The position numbers and the translations under genes were made by a program. From positions 102,671-166,670 of the forward strand of contig JASGVS010000034.1 of the NCBI GenBank assembly GCA_030054835.1: a stretch of 64,000 nucleotides of DNA, read 5' to 3'. The notes under the pieces are model-generated. The model was not told where the DNA came from and did no database searches. It saw only the letters and a list, made by a program, of their open reading frames with translations. The stretch is from UBA3910 sp002391465 (GTDB taxonomy: Bacteria > Bacillota > Limnochordia > Darwinibacteriales > Darwinibacteriaceae). Position 1 is the first letter of the stretch. Each line of letters opens with the position of its first letter. Below, piece by piece: positions 45,604-53,664 of the stretch.

Positions 45604-46878
45604 ATGACGTTAGCCACACGGCCCAGGGGAACCAACGATATTCTGCCTGCGGACGCGGAACTTTGGTTGGAACTGGAGGAAAAGATTAGGCGGGTGTGCC
45701 ATGCCTACGGCTTTGGGGAAATCCGCACACCCATTTTCGAACATACAGAGTTGTTTCAGCGAGGTATCGGGGATACCACCGACATCGTTGAGAAAGAGAT
45801 GTATACATTCACCGATCGGGGTGAGCGCAGTTTAACACTGAGGCCAGAGGGGACAGCCCCGGTTGTCCGGGCGTTTCTGGAAAACAAGCTGGGCAGCGGG
45901 CCCCTGCCGGTAAAACTTTATTACTACGGGCCCATGTTCCGCTACGAAAGGCCCCAGAGCGGCAGGTATAGACAGTTCACCCAGTTTGGTTTTGAGATCC
46001 TCGGTTCGGATGACCCGCTGTTAGACGCCGAAAGCATTGCCCTACCGTTGGAGTTATACGAGGCATGCGGCTTGGATGGATTTGAGGTGGAAATAAACAG
46101 CATTGGCTGTCCCGAGTGCCGTCCCGCCTATCGGGCTGCCCTGGTAGATTATTTCGAGCCCCAGAGGGATAAGCTGTGCCAGAGCTGCCAATCTAGGCTT
46201 GACCGCAACCCACTTCGCCTGTTGGACTGTAAGGTGAAGGGATGCCAGCCCATTATTGCCGGTGCTCCCACTATTAGCGAGTATCTGTGCGCCGACTGCA
46301 CCGATCATTTCAGTCAGGTACTAAGCTATCTTGATGTACTTGAGATTTCCTACAATGTTAACCCTCGCCTTGTTCGGGGCTTTGACTATTACACCCGTAC
46401 TGTGTTTGAAGTGAAGTATGCGGCGTTGGGTGCCCAAGACGCCATTGGGGCAGGGGGACGTTATGATGGACTAGTGGAGGAATGCGGTGGCCAGCCGACT
46501 CCAGCTGTGGGCTTTGCGGTGGGCGTAGAGCGCCTGTTATTGGCCTTGAAGGCCCAGGATAAACTGGGAGAGTCGAAAAAAAGTCCGCTAGCCTACCTAA
46601 TCCACTTTGGCGGCGAAACTAAGCTGGAGGCTGCCCGGGTCGCCCACTATTTCAGAAAACGGGGAATCTGGGTAGAGATGGATTACATGGACCGCAGTAT
46701 GCGGGCCCAGATGAAGGCTGCCAACAGGCTGGCCAGCAGATATGTCCTTATCTTTGGAGAAGAGGAACTGGCCGCTGGGCAGGTACTGGTGAGGAACATG
46801 GGCGATGGCCAACAGGAACTTAAAGATCTGCAGCAATTAGATGAGCTGATTACTGCTTTAGGAGCGTGTGAAAAGTGA
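45604..46878 (+). CDS. hisS: Histidyl-tRNA synthetase
   Basis: A 424-residue class II synthetase. Motif 2 region is TLRPEGTAPVVRAFLE with MFRYERPQSGRYRQF, and the HisA signature is LVRGFDYYTRTVFE. The C-terminal anticodon-binding domain follows. It charges tRNA-His. The ATG at 45604 follows GAGGAGGGAG; an in-frame codon at 45553 lies in the terminator stem and is rejected. No T-box leader is visible in the short gap before it. No promoter was recognised either, so it may rely on read-through. Confidence 0.97.
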   Translation: MTLATRPRGTNDILPADAELWLELEEKIRRVCHAYGFGEIRTPIFEHTELFQRGIGDTTDIVEKEMYTFTDRGERSLTLRPEGTAPVVRAFLENKLGSGPLPVKLYYYGPMFRYERPQSGRYRQFTQFGFEILGSDDPLLDAESIALPLELYEACGLDGFEVEINSIGCPECRPAYRAALVDYFEPQRDKLCQSCQSRLDRNPLRLLDCKVKGCQPIIAGAPTISEYLCADCTDHFSQVLSYLDVLEISYNVNPRLVRGFDYYTRTVFEVKYAALGAQDAIGAGGRYDGLVEECGGQPTPAVGFAVGVERLLLALKAQDKLGESKKSPLAYLIHFGGETKLEAARVAHYFRKRGIWVEMDYMDRSMRAQMKAANRLASRYVLIFGEEELAAGQVLVRNMGDGQQELKDLQQLDELITALGACEK

Positions 46879-48641
46879 CGGATTGGAAGAGGACGCATAA
46901 ATGCGGAGAATTGCGCAGGGAACATATTGGTGAAACGGTGGTCCTGAACGGATGGGTTCACCGCCGCCGTGATCTGGGACAAGTGATCTTTATCGACTTG
47001 AGGGATCGTTCTGGCCTAGTCCAGGTAGTATTAGATCCCGATTCGCTTGGCAGTGAGCAGTTTGCTGTTGCTGAAAAACTGCGCAGCGAGTATGTCCTGT
47101 CTGTTACGGGTAAAGTAGCTGCGCGGCCCGAGGGTCAGGCCAATGCGAACCTGGCCACAGGTGAAATCGAAGTTCAGGTCACCGGACTCACTCTTTTGGC
47201 AGAGGCGAAAACACCGCCATTTCCCATCCATCAAGCGGAGGATGTTGATGAGGCGCTGCGGCTGAAATACCGCTATCTTCACCTAAGAAGCCGGGAAATG
47301 CAGGATACGATTGCATTGAGACACCGCACAGTAGCTGCGGTACGCTCATTCCTGAACGAGAGGGACTTCCTCGAGATAGAAACGCCCCTCTTAATTAGAT
47401 CAACGCCAGAAGGGGCCCGTGACTATGTGGTGCCCAGCCGAGTTCATCCAGGCAAATTTTACGCCTTGCCCCAATCCCCCCAGCTGTTTAAACAGCTGCT
47501 CATGGTCGGTGGGTTTGAACGGTATTACCAAATCGCCCGCTGCTTTAGGGATGAGGACCTACGCGCGGACCGCCAGCCGGAATTTACCCAAATCGACATT
47601 GAGATGTCTTTTGTGGACGAGGAAGAGGTAATGGCCACAATGGAGGCCATGATTCTCCACGTCCTAGCCGAAGTGAAAGGTGTTACGCTGTCCACACCAG
47701 TACCGCGCTTGACCTATCAAGAGGCCATGGACCGTTACGGCAGTGATAAACCCGATACGCGCTTTGATATGGAGATCTGCGATGTGAGTGCAGGTTTAGG
47801 CAGCAGCGAGTTCCGCGTTTTTGCTGATACGCTTAAAGCGGGAGGTACTATCAGGGGAATAAACGTGAAAGGTGCCGCTTCCTTTACGCGGCGGGAGATT
47901 GATGAGCTAACTGAAGAGGCTAAAAGCTACGGTGCTAAGGGACTTATGTGGTTAGCTTTGGGAGAAGAGATCCGCTCGCCCATAGCCAAGTTTTTACAGC
48001 CTGCTGAGCTGGAAGGGATTATCTCTGCCTGCCAAGGAGAAACGGGCGACCTACTTCTGCTAGTGGCAGGCGAGTACGAAATGGTGAGTGAGGTTTTGGG
48101 CCGCCTGCGCCTATCCCTGGCCAGGAAATTGGACTTAATTGATGAGAACGCCTACAACCTCCTCTGGGTTGTGGATTGGCCCCTGCTTGTCTACGATGAG
48201 GACGAGGAGCGTTATGTAGCTGCCCATCACCCCTTTACCGCACCTAAGGATGAGGACGAGGCCATGCTTGAATCGGATCCGGGTCAAGTACGGGCTAAGG
48301 CCTATGACTTGGTATTGAACGGTGTGGAATTGGGTGGAGGCAGTATCAGAATTACGAACAGAAATCTGCAGGAGCGGATGTTCAAGGCGTTGGGCTTTAC
48401 AATGGAGGAGGCCCACGCACAGTTCGGCTATTTTATAGAGGCCTTCGAGTACGGGGCACCCCCCCATGGAGGTATTGCCTTTGGCCTTGATCGTTTAGTA
48501 ATGCTTTTGGCTGGTCGCCAGTCCATTCGCGATGTAATTGCATTCCCAAAAACCGTCAGTGCATCGGATCTAATGCTTGAGGCACCCGCTGCAATTAAGC
48601 CTGAGCAGTTGCAGGAATTGAAAATCAACTTGAGAGACTGA
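46875..48641 (+). CDS. aspS: Aspartyl-tRNA synthetase
   Basis: A 588-residue bacterial-type AspRS with an OB-fold anticodon-binding N-terminus (VVLNGWVHRRRDLGQVIFIDLRD), class II motifs (CFRDEDLRADRQPEFTQIDIEMSF; GIAFGLDRLVMLL) and the bacterial GAD insertion domain. GTG start overlapping the hisS stop as GTGA. It may charge only Asp or also Asn, depending on tRNA-Asn amidation genes outside this window. Its 3' end overlaps the convergent small membrane gene by 17 bases. Confidence 0.97.
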   Translation: MTDWKRTHKCGELRREHIGETVVLNGWVHRRRDLGQVIFIDLRDRSGLVQVVLDPDSLGSEQFAVAEKLRSEYVLSVTGKVAARPEGQANANLATGEIEVQVTGLTLLAEAKTPPFPIHQAEDVDEALRLKYRYLHLRSREMQDTIALRHRTVAAVRSFLNERDFLEIETPLLIRSTPEGARDYVVPSRVHPGKFYALPQSPQLFKQLLMVGGFERYYQIARCFRDEDLRADRQPEFTQIDIEMSFVDEEEVMATMEAMILHVLAEVKGVTLSTPVPRLTYQEAMDRYGSDKPDTRFDMEICDVSAGLGSSEFRVFADTLKAGGTIRGINVKGAASFTRREIDELTEEAKSYGAKGLMWLALGEEIRSPIAKFLQPAELEGIISACQGETGDLLLLVAGEYEMVSEVLGRLRLSLARKLDLIDENAYNLLWVVDWPLLVYDEDEERYVAAHHPFTAPKDEDEAMLESDPGQVRAKAYDLVLNGVELGGGSIRITNRNLQERMFKALGFTMEEAHAQFGYFIEAFEYGAPPHGGIAFGLDRLVMLLAGRQSIRDVIAFPKTVSASDLMLEAPAAIKPEQLQELKINLRD

Positions 48642-48906
48642 GCGTTTTCGCGAGATCGTGAACGATGTTTGCTCCCCTGGAAATGATTACACCTGTGATT
48701 AAGTAGTCCAGGCCCATAAAGCGGATCGGCATACGCAGTGTGGTCAAAACGCCAACGCCTGTGGTCCAGGCCAGTGCGATGCCGATTACGCCTGCGGCCA
48801 GGGGGATGTAGCGGCGGTCGAGATTTGGTGCGGCTGCCTTGAGGGTGTTGGTCAAGACTTCGGTCAGGAAAGCAATGGCCAGGACCTTACCCAAGAGTTG
48901 ATCCAT
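48625..48906 (-). CDS. Small membrane protein, holin-like topology
   Basis: A 93-residue protein on the minus strand with two or three hydrophobic segments (residues about 5-25, 38-57, 64-78) and a short charged tail. The arrangement GKVLAIAFLTEVLTNTLK, then RRYIPLAAGVIGIALAW, then MGLDYLITGVIISRGANIVHDL resembles small phage-type holins and related chromosomal membrane proteins, but no lysis gene is nearby. GAGG site AAAGGAGG is clear. Function unknown. It overlaps the aspS 3' end, with no terminator in between. Confidence 0.72.
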   Translation of the reverse strand: MDQLLGKVLAIAFLTEVLTNTLKAAAPNLDRRYIPLAAGVIGIALAWTTGVGVLTTLRMPIRFMGLDYLITGVIISRGANIVHDLAKTLSLSS

Positions 48907-48983
48907 ATTCTAACCTCCTTTGGTAAGTCCTATGAACCAAACAGACAGGTTAGAACAGGGAAAAAACGGTACAAGCAGCGGAC

Positions 48984-49012
48984 TTGAATCTCTTTTGGCT
49001 TTGTGATATTAT
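48984..49012 (+). promoter_or_regulatory. Sigma-A promoter of 6S RNA
   Basis: TTGAAT (48984-48989), 17-base spacer, TATTAT (49007-49012) with a TGA extended -10. The predicted start is near 49019. Confidence 0.82.
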
Positions 49013-49018
49013 CGACTT

Positions 49019-49235
49019 AGAAACGGCCCCTACCGTGTCCGCGTTCAATTTGGTCTTGTTATGAGCCAACACCATAACAAAGGGAACCTGAACTCTGTCT
49101 GGCTAGGGCGGGCCATCCTCGAATGGAAGCCCGAATCAGTCAGGAGGGTACCCACCTGCATAAGCAGGTTCATACCGGCCAATATTAGCGGCATGGCGGG
49201 GGCAGAGTTATTTTACCCCGTAAGGGGTATTTTTT
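49019..49235 (+). ncRNA. ssrS: 6S RNA (SsrS/BsrA type)
   Basis: A non-coding stretch of about 215 bases with its own promoter and terminator lies between aspS and tcdA, exactly where Bacillus encodes 6S-1 RNA. Bases 49026-49039 pair with 49190-49203 to form the closing stem (mostly G-C, one A-C mismatch). Inside are hairpin 49056-49063/49073-49080 (perfect 8 pairs), hairpin 49154-49159/49164-49169 with an ATAA loop, and an apical arm with CCAT/ATGG, leaving an open central bubble, the RNA-polymerase-mimicking element of 6S RNA. It ends at TACCCC-GTAA-GGGGTA followed by six T residues (49214-49235). Confidence 0.85.
49214..49235 (+). terminator. Terminator of 6S RNA
   Basis: TACCCC (49214-49219), GTAA tetraloop, GGGGTA (49224-49229), TTTTTT (49230-49235). 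It lies directly before the tcdA ribosome site, so read-through would feed tcdA. Confidence 0.9.
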
Positions 49236-49248
49236 ATGGAGGCAAAAA

Positions 49249-49935
49249 ATGGGGCGTCGTTTTGAACGCACGGAACTAGTGCTTGGACCGAACAATCTCA
49301 AACGTCTAGCCCAGACGACTGCTGCAGTTGTGGGCTTGGGCGGTGTGGGTGGGGCAGCCGCGGAAGCCTTGGCCCGCTCCGGGATTGGCCGTTTAATTTT
49401 GATTGATCATGATACTGTCTGTGTGACAAACATTAACCGGCAGATCATTGCCCTCGATTCAACTGTTGGCCGCCCAAAAGCTGAGGTGATGGCGGAGCGC
49501 ATTGCTCAGATCAACCCTGCCTGTGAGGTCCGGGCTCTACAGGTGTTTTACACCGGTGAGGAGCACGAGAAGCTCCTGGGTGATGCCGATTACATAGCGG
49601 ATGCCATCGATAGTGTGGGTCCAAAGGTAGAGCTGATCGCGCGCAGTCACGGGCTAAAGAAGCCCATTATTTCAAGCCTCGGTATGGGCAATAAACTCGA
49701 TCCGACTCGAATTGAAATAACGGATATAGCCAAAACCCACACCTGCCCCTTAGCCCGTGCGGTGCGGGTTTCTTTGCGTAAGAAGGGAATACGGAGTGGG
49801 ATTCCCGTTGTGTTTTCGCCTGAGCCGGTGACAAGTTCGGGGGGCCGCGTGCCTGGTAGTACGGCCTTTGTGCCGCCGGCAGCTGGTTTGGTTATGGCGA
49901 GCTGGATTGCGGGACAGGTCTGCAGGGAGGTATAG
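49249..49935 (+). CDS. tcdA: tRNA t6A dehydratase TcdA
   Basis: A 228-residue E1-like/ThiF-fold enzyme: nucleotide-binding GLGGVGGAAAEALARSGIG near residue 28 and IDHDTVCVTNINRQ. It forms the cyclic ct6A at position 37 of tRNAs, complementing t6A enzymes; MtaB elsewhere in the window acts on t6A too. ATG with GGAGG upstream, immediately after the 6S terminator. Two bases separate its stop from rarA. Confidence 0.9.
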   Translation: MGRRFERTELVLGPNNLKRLAQTTAAVVGLGGVGGAAAEALARSGIGRLILIDHDTVCVTNINRQIIALDSTVGRPKAEVMAERIAQINPACEVRALQVFYTGEEHEKLLGDADYIADAIDSVGPKVELIARSHGLKKPIISSLGMGNKLDPTRIEITDIAKTHTCPLARAVRVSLRKKGIRSGIPVVFSPEPVTSSGGRVPGSTAFVPPAAGLVMASWIAGQVCREV

Positions 49936-49937
49936 AC

Positions 49938-51257
49938 ATGGATTTGTTCGCCCAAAGTGAACTGATAGACAAGCATGCTCCCTTAGCGGTGCGCATGCGG
50001 CCCGAATCATTGGAGGAGTATGTGGGCCAGGAACACATCCTTGGTGAAGGCAAGCTTCTTTATAAGGCGATCAAGCAGGATATCCTCCGATCCATTATTC
50101 TGTATGGCCCGCCGGGGGTAGGCAAAACAACACTCGCTTACGTCATATCCCAGACCACTAGGGGCGTGTTCATTACAGTAAGCGCCACCACAACCGGTGT
50201 GGCAGAGCTGAAGAAACTGATGGAAGAATCCCGCCAACGTCGGGCTTACCATGGTCAGCGTACAATCCTGTTTGTGGATGAAATTCAAAGACTGAACAAG
50301 GGTCAGCAGGATGTGCTGCTCCCTGCGGTAGAGCAGGGGGATCTGATTTTGATCGGCGCCACAACAGAAAACCCCTTTTTCGAAGTGAATGCTGCGCTCC
50401 TCAGCCGGTCACAAATCTACCGCCTCCATCCCCTATCCAGTGAGAATTTACGCACAGTAGCCCGAAGGGCCCTAGAGTCGGAGCGGGGCTTAGCCGATTT
50501 TAACTGCTCCATTACCCCCGATGCGCTGGACCATCTTGTCCAGGTTGCGAACGGTGATGCTAGGGTGCTGCTGAATGTGCTGGAGTTTGCTGCCCTAACG
50601 GCACCCCAGGACGCCGACGGAAAGCGTTTGATTGAGTTGAGTACGGCGGAAGAAGCAGCCCAGATGCAGCGGGTGCGTTATGATAAGAGCGGGGACAACC
50701 ATTACGATGTTATCTCCGCCTTTATAAAATCCCTGCGGGGCAGTGACCCCGACGCAGCCTTGTATTGGTACGCCCGCATGGTTTACGCAGATGAAGATCC
50801 CCGTTTTATCGTACGGCGCCTTTTGGTACATGCGGCGGAGGATGTGGGTATGGCCGATCCTAACGCCTTGCTGATGGCCCATGCGGCCGCCTTTGCCCTG
50901 GAATGGCTCGGGATGCCCGAGGCACGCATACCCATCGCCCAAGCCATTATTTATATCGCGACTGCGCCCAAGAGCAACTCAGTTGTGACGGCGGTGGATG
51001 CTGCCCTTGGTTTTGTGGAGAGGACGGAAGCAGAACCGGTGCCCGTGCATCTCCGGGATACCCATTACAGCGGGGCAGCGAAACTTGGTCACGGCAAGGG
51101 TTACAAATACCCCCACGACTATCCTCATCACTACGTTGGGCAAGATTATCTGCCTGAAAACGTGAGGGATCAGAAGTTTTATCGTCCCTCCGATCAAGGT
51201 CGGGAGAAGGTTATCAAAGAACGGCTCCTGTATTTCGAAAACCTGAAAAGGAAGTAA
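49938..51257 (+). CDS. rarA: Replication-associated recombination protein RarA
   Basis: A 439-residue AAA+ ATPase: Walker A LYGPPGVGKTTLAYVIS, Walker B ILFVDEIQRLNKGQQD, and the MgsA_C/RarA tetramerisation region (DYPHHYVGQDYLPENV). It works with the clamp-loader at stalled forks. ATG with GGGAGGT upstream. A terminator follows its stop. The tcdA-rarA-rrf2-iscS order is typical of Bacillus. Confidence 0.96.
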   Translation: MDLFAQSELIDKHAPLAVRMRPESLEEYVGQEHILGEGKLLYKAIKQDILRSIILYGPPGVGKTTLAYVISQTTRGVFITVSATTTGVAELKKLMEESRQRRAYHGQRTILFVDEIQRLNKGQQDVLLPAVEQGDLILIGATTENPFFEVNAALLSRSQIYRLHPLSSENLRTVARRALESERGLADFNCSITPDALDHLVQVANGDARVLLNVLEFAALTAPQDADGKRLIELSTAEEAAQMQRVRYDKSGDNHYDVISAFIKSLRGSDPDAALYWYARMVYADEDPRFIVRRLLVHAAEDVGMADPNALLMAHAAAFALEWLGMPEARIPIAQAIIYIATAPKSNSVVTAVDAALGFVERTEAEPVPVHLRDTHYSGAAKLGHGKGYKYPHDYPHHYVGQDYLPENVRDQKFYRPSDQGREKVIKERLLYFENLKRK

Positions 51258-51296
51258 AGGCTCGGGAAGGTCGTCCTTCGCCGGGCCTTCCTGTTT
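51257..51296 (+). terminator. Terminator after rarA
   Basis: A long stem: AAGGCTCGG (51257-51265) with CCGGGCCTT (51281-51289), extended by GAAGG/CCTTC around a TCGT loop. The tail is only moderately T-rich. Confidence 0.75.
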
Positions 51297-51301
51297 ATTG
51301 G

Positions 51302-51331
51302 TTGACAGAGCTAAATGGGCTGTGCTATGAT
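51302..51331 (+). promoter_or_regulatory. Sigma-A promoter of the rrf2-iscS-iscU operon
   Basis: TTGACA (51302-51307), 18-base spacer, TATGAT (51326-51331) with TGC extended -10. The predicted start lies within or near the downstream inverted repeat, so an operator-bound repressor could block it. Confidence 0.85.
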
Positions 51332-51341
51332 AAATTTGTTC

Positions 51342-51366
51342 AATTCCGACGTAGTTACTCGGGATT
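51342..51366 (+). promoter_or_regulatory. Probable Rrf2/IscR operator
   Basis: A 25-base imperfect inverted repeat centred at 51354: AATTCCGA (51342-51349) and TCGGGATT (51359-51366), one mismatch between the halves. Length, symmetry and position just downstream of the -10 match Rrf2-family operators. The specific sequence is not a known consensus match that I can verify. Confidence 0.6.
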
Positions 51367-51383
51367 CCAAGAGGAGGTCACGA

Positions 51384-51845
51384 ATGAGAATATCCACCCG
51401 TGGCGAGTATGGAGTGCGGGCCATGTTCGATCTGGCAATCCATTACGGCAAAGGGCCCATACCCCTACGTGTAATAGCAGAACGCCAAGTGGTTTCAGAA
51501 CACTATTTGGAGCAGCTGATGCGTTCCCTACGGCAGGCCGGTTTGGTGGTGAGCAGACGGGGAGCTCAGGGTGGCTATGAGTTGGCCGACCATCCCGAAA
51601 ACATCCGCATTGGCGATATCATCCGTGTTTTGGAAGGGCCCATCACGCCCCTGGACTGCTTAGAGTCAACAACCGGTACAGGCGGCCCATACTGTGAGCA
51701 GCCTGAACTCTGCGTTTTGCGTGGCCTTTGGCGATCACTGCAGGAGAGCATGGAACAGGTTTTGGATAACACAACATTAGAAGATCTGCGGCGGGATGCC
51801 GCTGCAATGAAGGTGGCAGAGAGTTATGCGGGAAATCTATCTTGA
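51384..51845 (+). CDS. Rrf2-family regulator, IscR-like
   Basis: A 153-residue winged-helix regulator: STRGEYGVRAMFDLA, VVSEHYLEQLMRSLRQAGLVVSRRG, then a C-terminal region with three cysteines, C92, C104 and C110 (C-X11-C-X5-C). These can hold an Fe-S cluster as in IscR; CymR, the related Bacillus regulator of cysteine genes, lacks them. Its target is probably its own operon with iscS and iscU. ATG with GAGGAGGTC upstream. It overlaps iscS by 20 bases. Confidence 0.9.
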   Translation: MRISTRGEYGVRAMFDLAIHYGKGPIPLRVIAERQVVSEHYLEQLMRSLRQAGLVVSRRGAQGGYELADHPENIRIGDIIRVLEGPITPLDCLESTTGTGGPYCEQPELCVLRGLWRSLQESMEQVLDNTTLEDLRRDAAAMKVAESYAGNLS

Positions 51846-52986
51846 TCATGCGGCAACAACCCCCCTGCGGGAGGAAGTATTAGAAGCGATGCTGCCCTAT
51901 TTAACCCAGGAGTTCGGTAACGCCTCTACCGTATATAGTTGGGGTAGGCGTGCCCGGCAGGCTTTGGGAACGGCCAGGGATGAGGTAGCTGCGCTTTTGC
52001 ATGCGGCACCGGAAGAGGTCGTTTTCACATCAGGCGGTTCGGAAGGGGCCAATCTGGCCATTAAGGGTACTGCCTGGGCCAATCGGGACAAGGGTAAACA
52101 TATAATTACGAGTGCGATAGAACATAACGCTGTCCTGGATGCGGTGGAGTGGCTGGAAAGGAATGCTGGGTTTTCCGTAACCATTCTGCCTGTGGATGGG
52201 GAAGGTACTGTGCAGCCGGAGACAGTGAAGAAGGCTCTGCGGCCTGATACTATCCTTGTTTCGATAATGCATGCAAATAATGAGGTTGGTACCATTCAGC
52301 CCATTGGGGAAATCGGCGAGATCGTGCGCAGCCACGGAGCCATTTTCCACACGGACGCTGTACAGACAGCAGGGGCATTGGACCTTGATGTGAAGCAACT
52401 CAACGTCGATCTCCTTTCCCTCTCAGCCCATAAATTCTACGGTCCCAAGGGTGTAGGTGCCTTGTATGTGCGCAAGGGCGTACGCATCCAGCCTTTGATC
52501 CACGGCGGTGCCCAAGAAAGAAGGCGCCGGGCTGGAACGGAGAACGTGGCTGGTATTGTTGGGCTTGCAAGAGCCTTCGCATTGGCTCAAGCGGAACGGG
52601 AAGAGGAAGGGAAACGCTTAATGGCGCTGAGGGATAGGCTGATAGCAGGTCTAAGTGAAATCCCCGCTACTAAGATTAACGGTAGCCTGGAAAACCGTCT
52701 GCCCAATAACGTTAACGTCTGCTTTGAGTACGTAGAAGGGGAGTCGCTGCTGCTCAATTTGGATCTTTTGGGTATCGCGGCATCGAGTGGTTCAGCCTGT
52801 TCTTCCGGTTCTTTAGAACCATCGCATGTGCTGCTTGCCATGGGCTTGAGCCATGAGATCGCCCAGGGTTCGGTACGTCTGACACTTGGACGGAAGACAA
52901 GTGAAAGTGATATTGATTTCGTTTTGAAAGAACTGCCGCAAATTGTGGAACGGCTGCGGGCCATGTCACCGCTTTATAACGCTTAG
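51826..52986 (+). CDS. iscS: Cysteine desulfurase (IscS/NifS class)
   Basis: A 386-residue PLP enzyme: LDHAATTPLR at the start, PLP lysine in SLSAHKFYGPKG, and the catalytic cysteine in ASSGSACSSGSLEPSHVLLAMG. It delivers sulfur for Fe-S assembly. ATG at 51826 is in the end of the regulator gene. The next gene is the scaffold IscU. Confidence 0.95.
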   Translation: MREIYLDHAATTPLREEVLEAMLPYLTQEFGNASTVYSWGRRARQALGTARDEVAALLHAAPEEVVFTSGGSEGANLAIKGTAWANRDKGKHIITSAIEHNAVLDAVEWLERNAGFSVTILPVDGEGTVQPETVKKALRPDTILVSIMHANNEVGTIQPIGEIGEIVRSHGAIFHTDAVQTAGALDLDVKQLNVDLLSLSAHKFYGPKGVGALYVRKGVRIQPLIHGGAQERRRRAGTENVAGIVGLARAFALAQAEREEEGKRLMALRDRLIAGLSEIPATKINGSLENRLPNNVNVCFEYVEGESLLLNLDLLGIAASSGSACSSGSLEPSHVLLAMGLSHEIAQGSVRLTLGRKTSESDIDFVLKELPQIVERLRAMSPLYNA

Positions 52987-52997
52987 GGGGTAAAACA

Positions 52998-53378
52998 ATG
53001 TATTCTGAAAAGGTAATGGATCATTTCACCAATCCGCGCAACGTGGGGGAAATCGAAAATGCGGATGGGATCGGCGAAGTGGGCAATGCCCGCTGTGGCG
53101 ATATAATGAAAATATGGATTAAGGTCGAGGATGGAATCATATCTGATATTAAGTTTAAAACCTTCGGCTGCGGAGCGGCCATTGCCACATCCAGCGTAAT
53201 TACGGAGATGGCCATTGGCCTCAGCTTGGAAGATGCGGCCAAGATTGACAAGCAAGACGTTGTAGATGCCCTTGACGGTCTGCCTGCCTTAAAAATGCAC
53301 TGTTCAAATCTGGCTGCAGAAGCACTGCAGGCCGCAATTGCCGACTATAAAGAGAAATTGGGTATCAGCGCCTCCTAA
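52998..53378 (+). CDS. iscU: Fe-S cluster scaffold IscU/NifU-like
   Basis: A 126-residue scaffold with cluster ligands C33, C58 and C102 (ARCGD, TFGCGAAIA, HCSNLA) and D35. Cluster assembly uses sulfur from the IscS encoded just upstream. ATG with GGGGG upstream. The operon ends with the strong terminator below. Confidence 0.94.
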   Translation: MYSEKVMDHFTNPRNVGEIENADGIGEVGNARCGDIMKIWIKVEDGIISDIKFKTFGCGAAIATSSVITEMAIGLSLEDAAKIDKQDVVDALDGLPALKMHCSNLAAEALQAAIADYKEKLGISAS

Positions 53379-53391
53379 GTGGGTGAGCGGC

Positions 53392-53420
53392 CGCCGGGAC
53401 TTGTCCCGGCGTTTTTTTTT
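53392..53420 (+). terminator. Terminator after iscU
   Basis: CGCCGGGA (53392-53399), CTTG loop, TCCCGGCG (53404-53411), then nine T residues. One of the strongest terminators in the window. Confidence 0.93.
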
Positions 53421-53505
53421 GCTCAAGATGGAGAAACTAACGGTAGAAGAGCGTCGCTCTGTCAAGAACAAGCGGAATGGGGTGGATACAATTAACGGCA
53501 GGAAC

Positions 53506-53664
53506 ATGATTACAGCTGGTCTCGTCGGCTTAGCCCTCGGTGTTTACTTGGGGAACTCCATGCAAAAGGGCACCGTTACCAAGCAGATGCGCTCCACCGG
53601 CCGCACCGTGTTTAAACGGGCCTGGGATACCGTGGGCAGCACATTGGATAACTGGATTGGTTGA
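53506..53664 (+). CDS. Small single-pass membrane protein, uncertain start
   Basis: About 52-58 residues with one membrane helix (ITAGLVGLALGVYLGNS) and a basic, amphipathic tail ending DTVGSTLDNWIG, reminiscent of YtxH-like small membrane proteins. The start is unclear: ATG 53506 has only GGCAGG 3 bases upstream; an ATT at 53491 is 8 bases after GGGG in a better ribosome site; ATG 53428 has no site. Its stop overlaps the AI-2E permease start as TTGA, which supports it as a real gene. Function unknown. Confidence 0.6.
   Translation: MITAGLVGLALGVYLGNSMQKGTVTKQMRSTGRTVFKRAWDTVGSTLDNWIG

Noticed and set aside
45541..45604. T-box leader for hisS-aspS or alaS
   Set aside because: The gaps are too short and no AGGGUGGNACCGCG-type T-box sequence or specifier hairpin is present.
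49019..49235. SRP RNA as an alternative for the aspS-tcdA ncRNA
   Set aside because: No GNRA-capped helix 8 with the SRP signature could be found, while the closing stem, bubble, and locus agree with 6S RNA.
49061..49279. 72-residue frame over the 6S RNA region
   Set aside because: It crosses the 6S stem, terminator and tcdA start with no ribosome site, and its text has no sign of a protein family.
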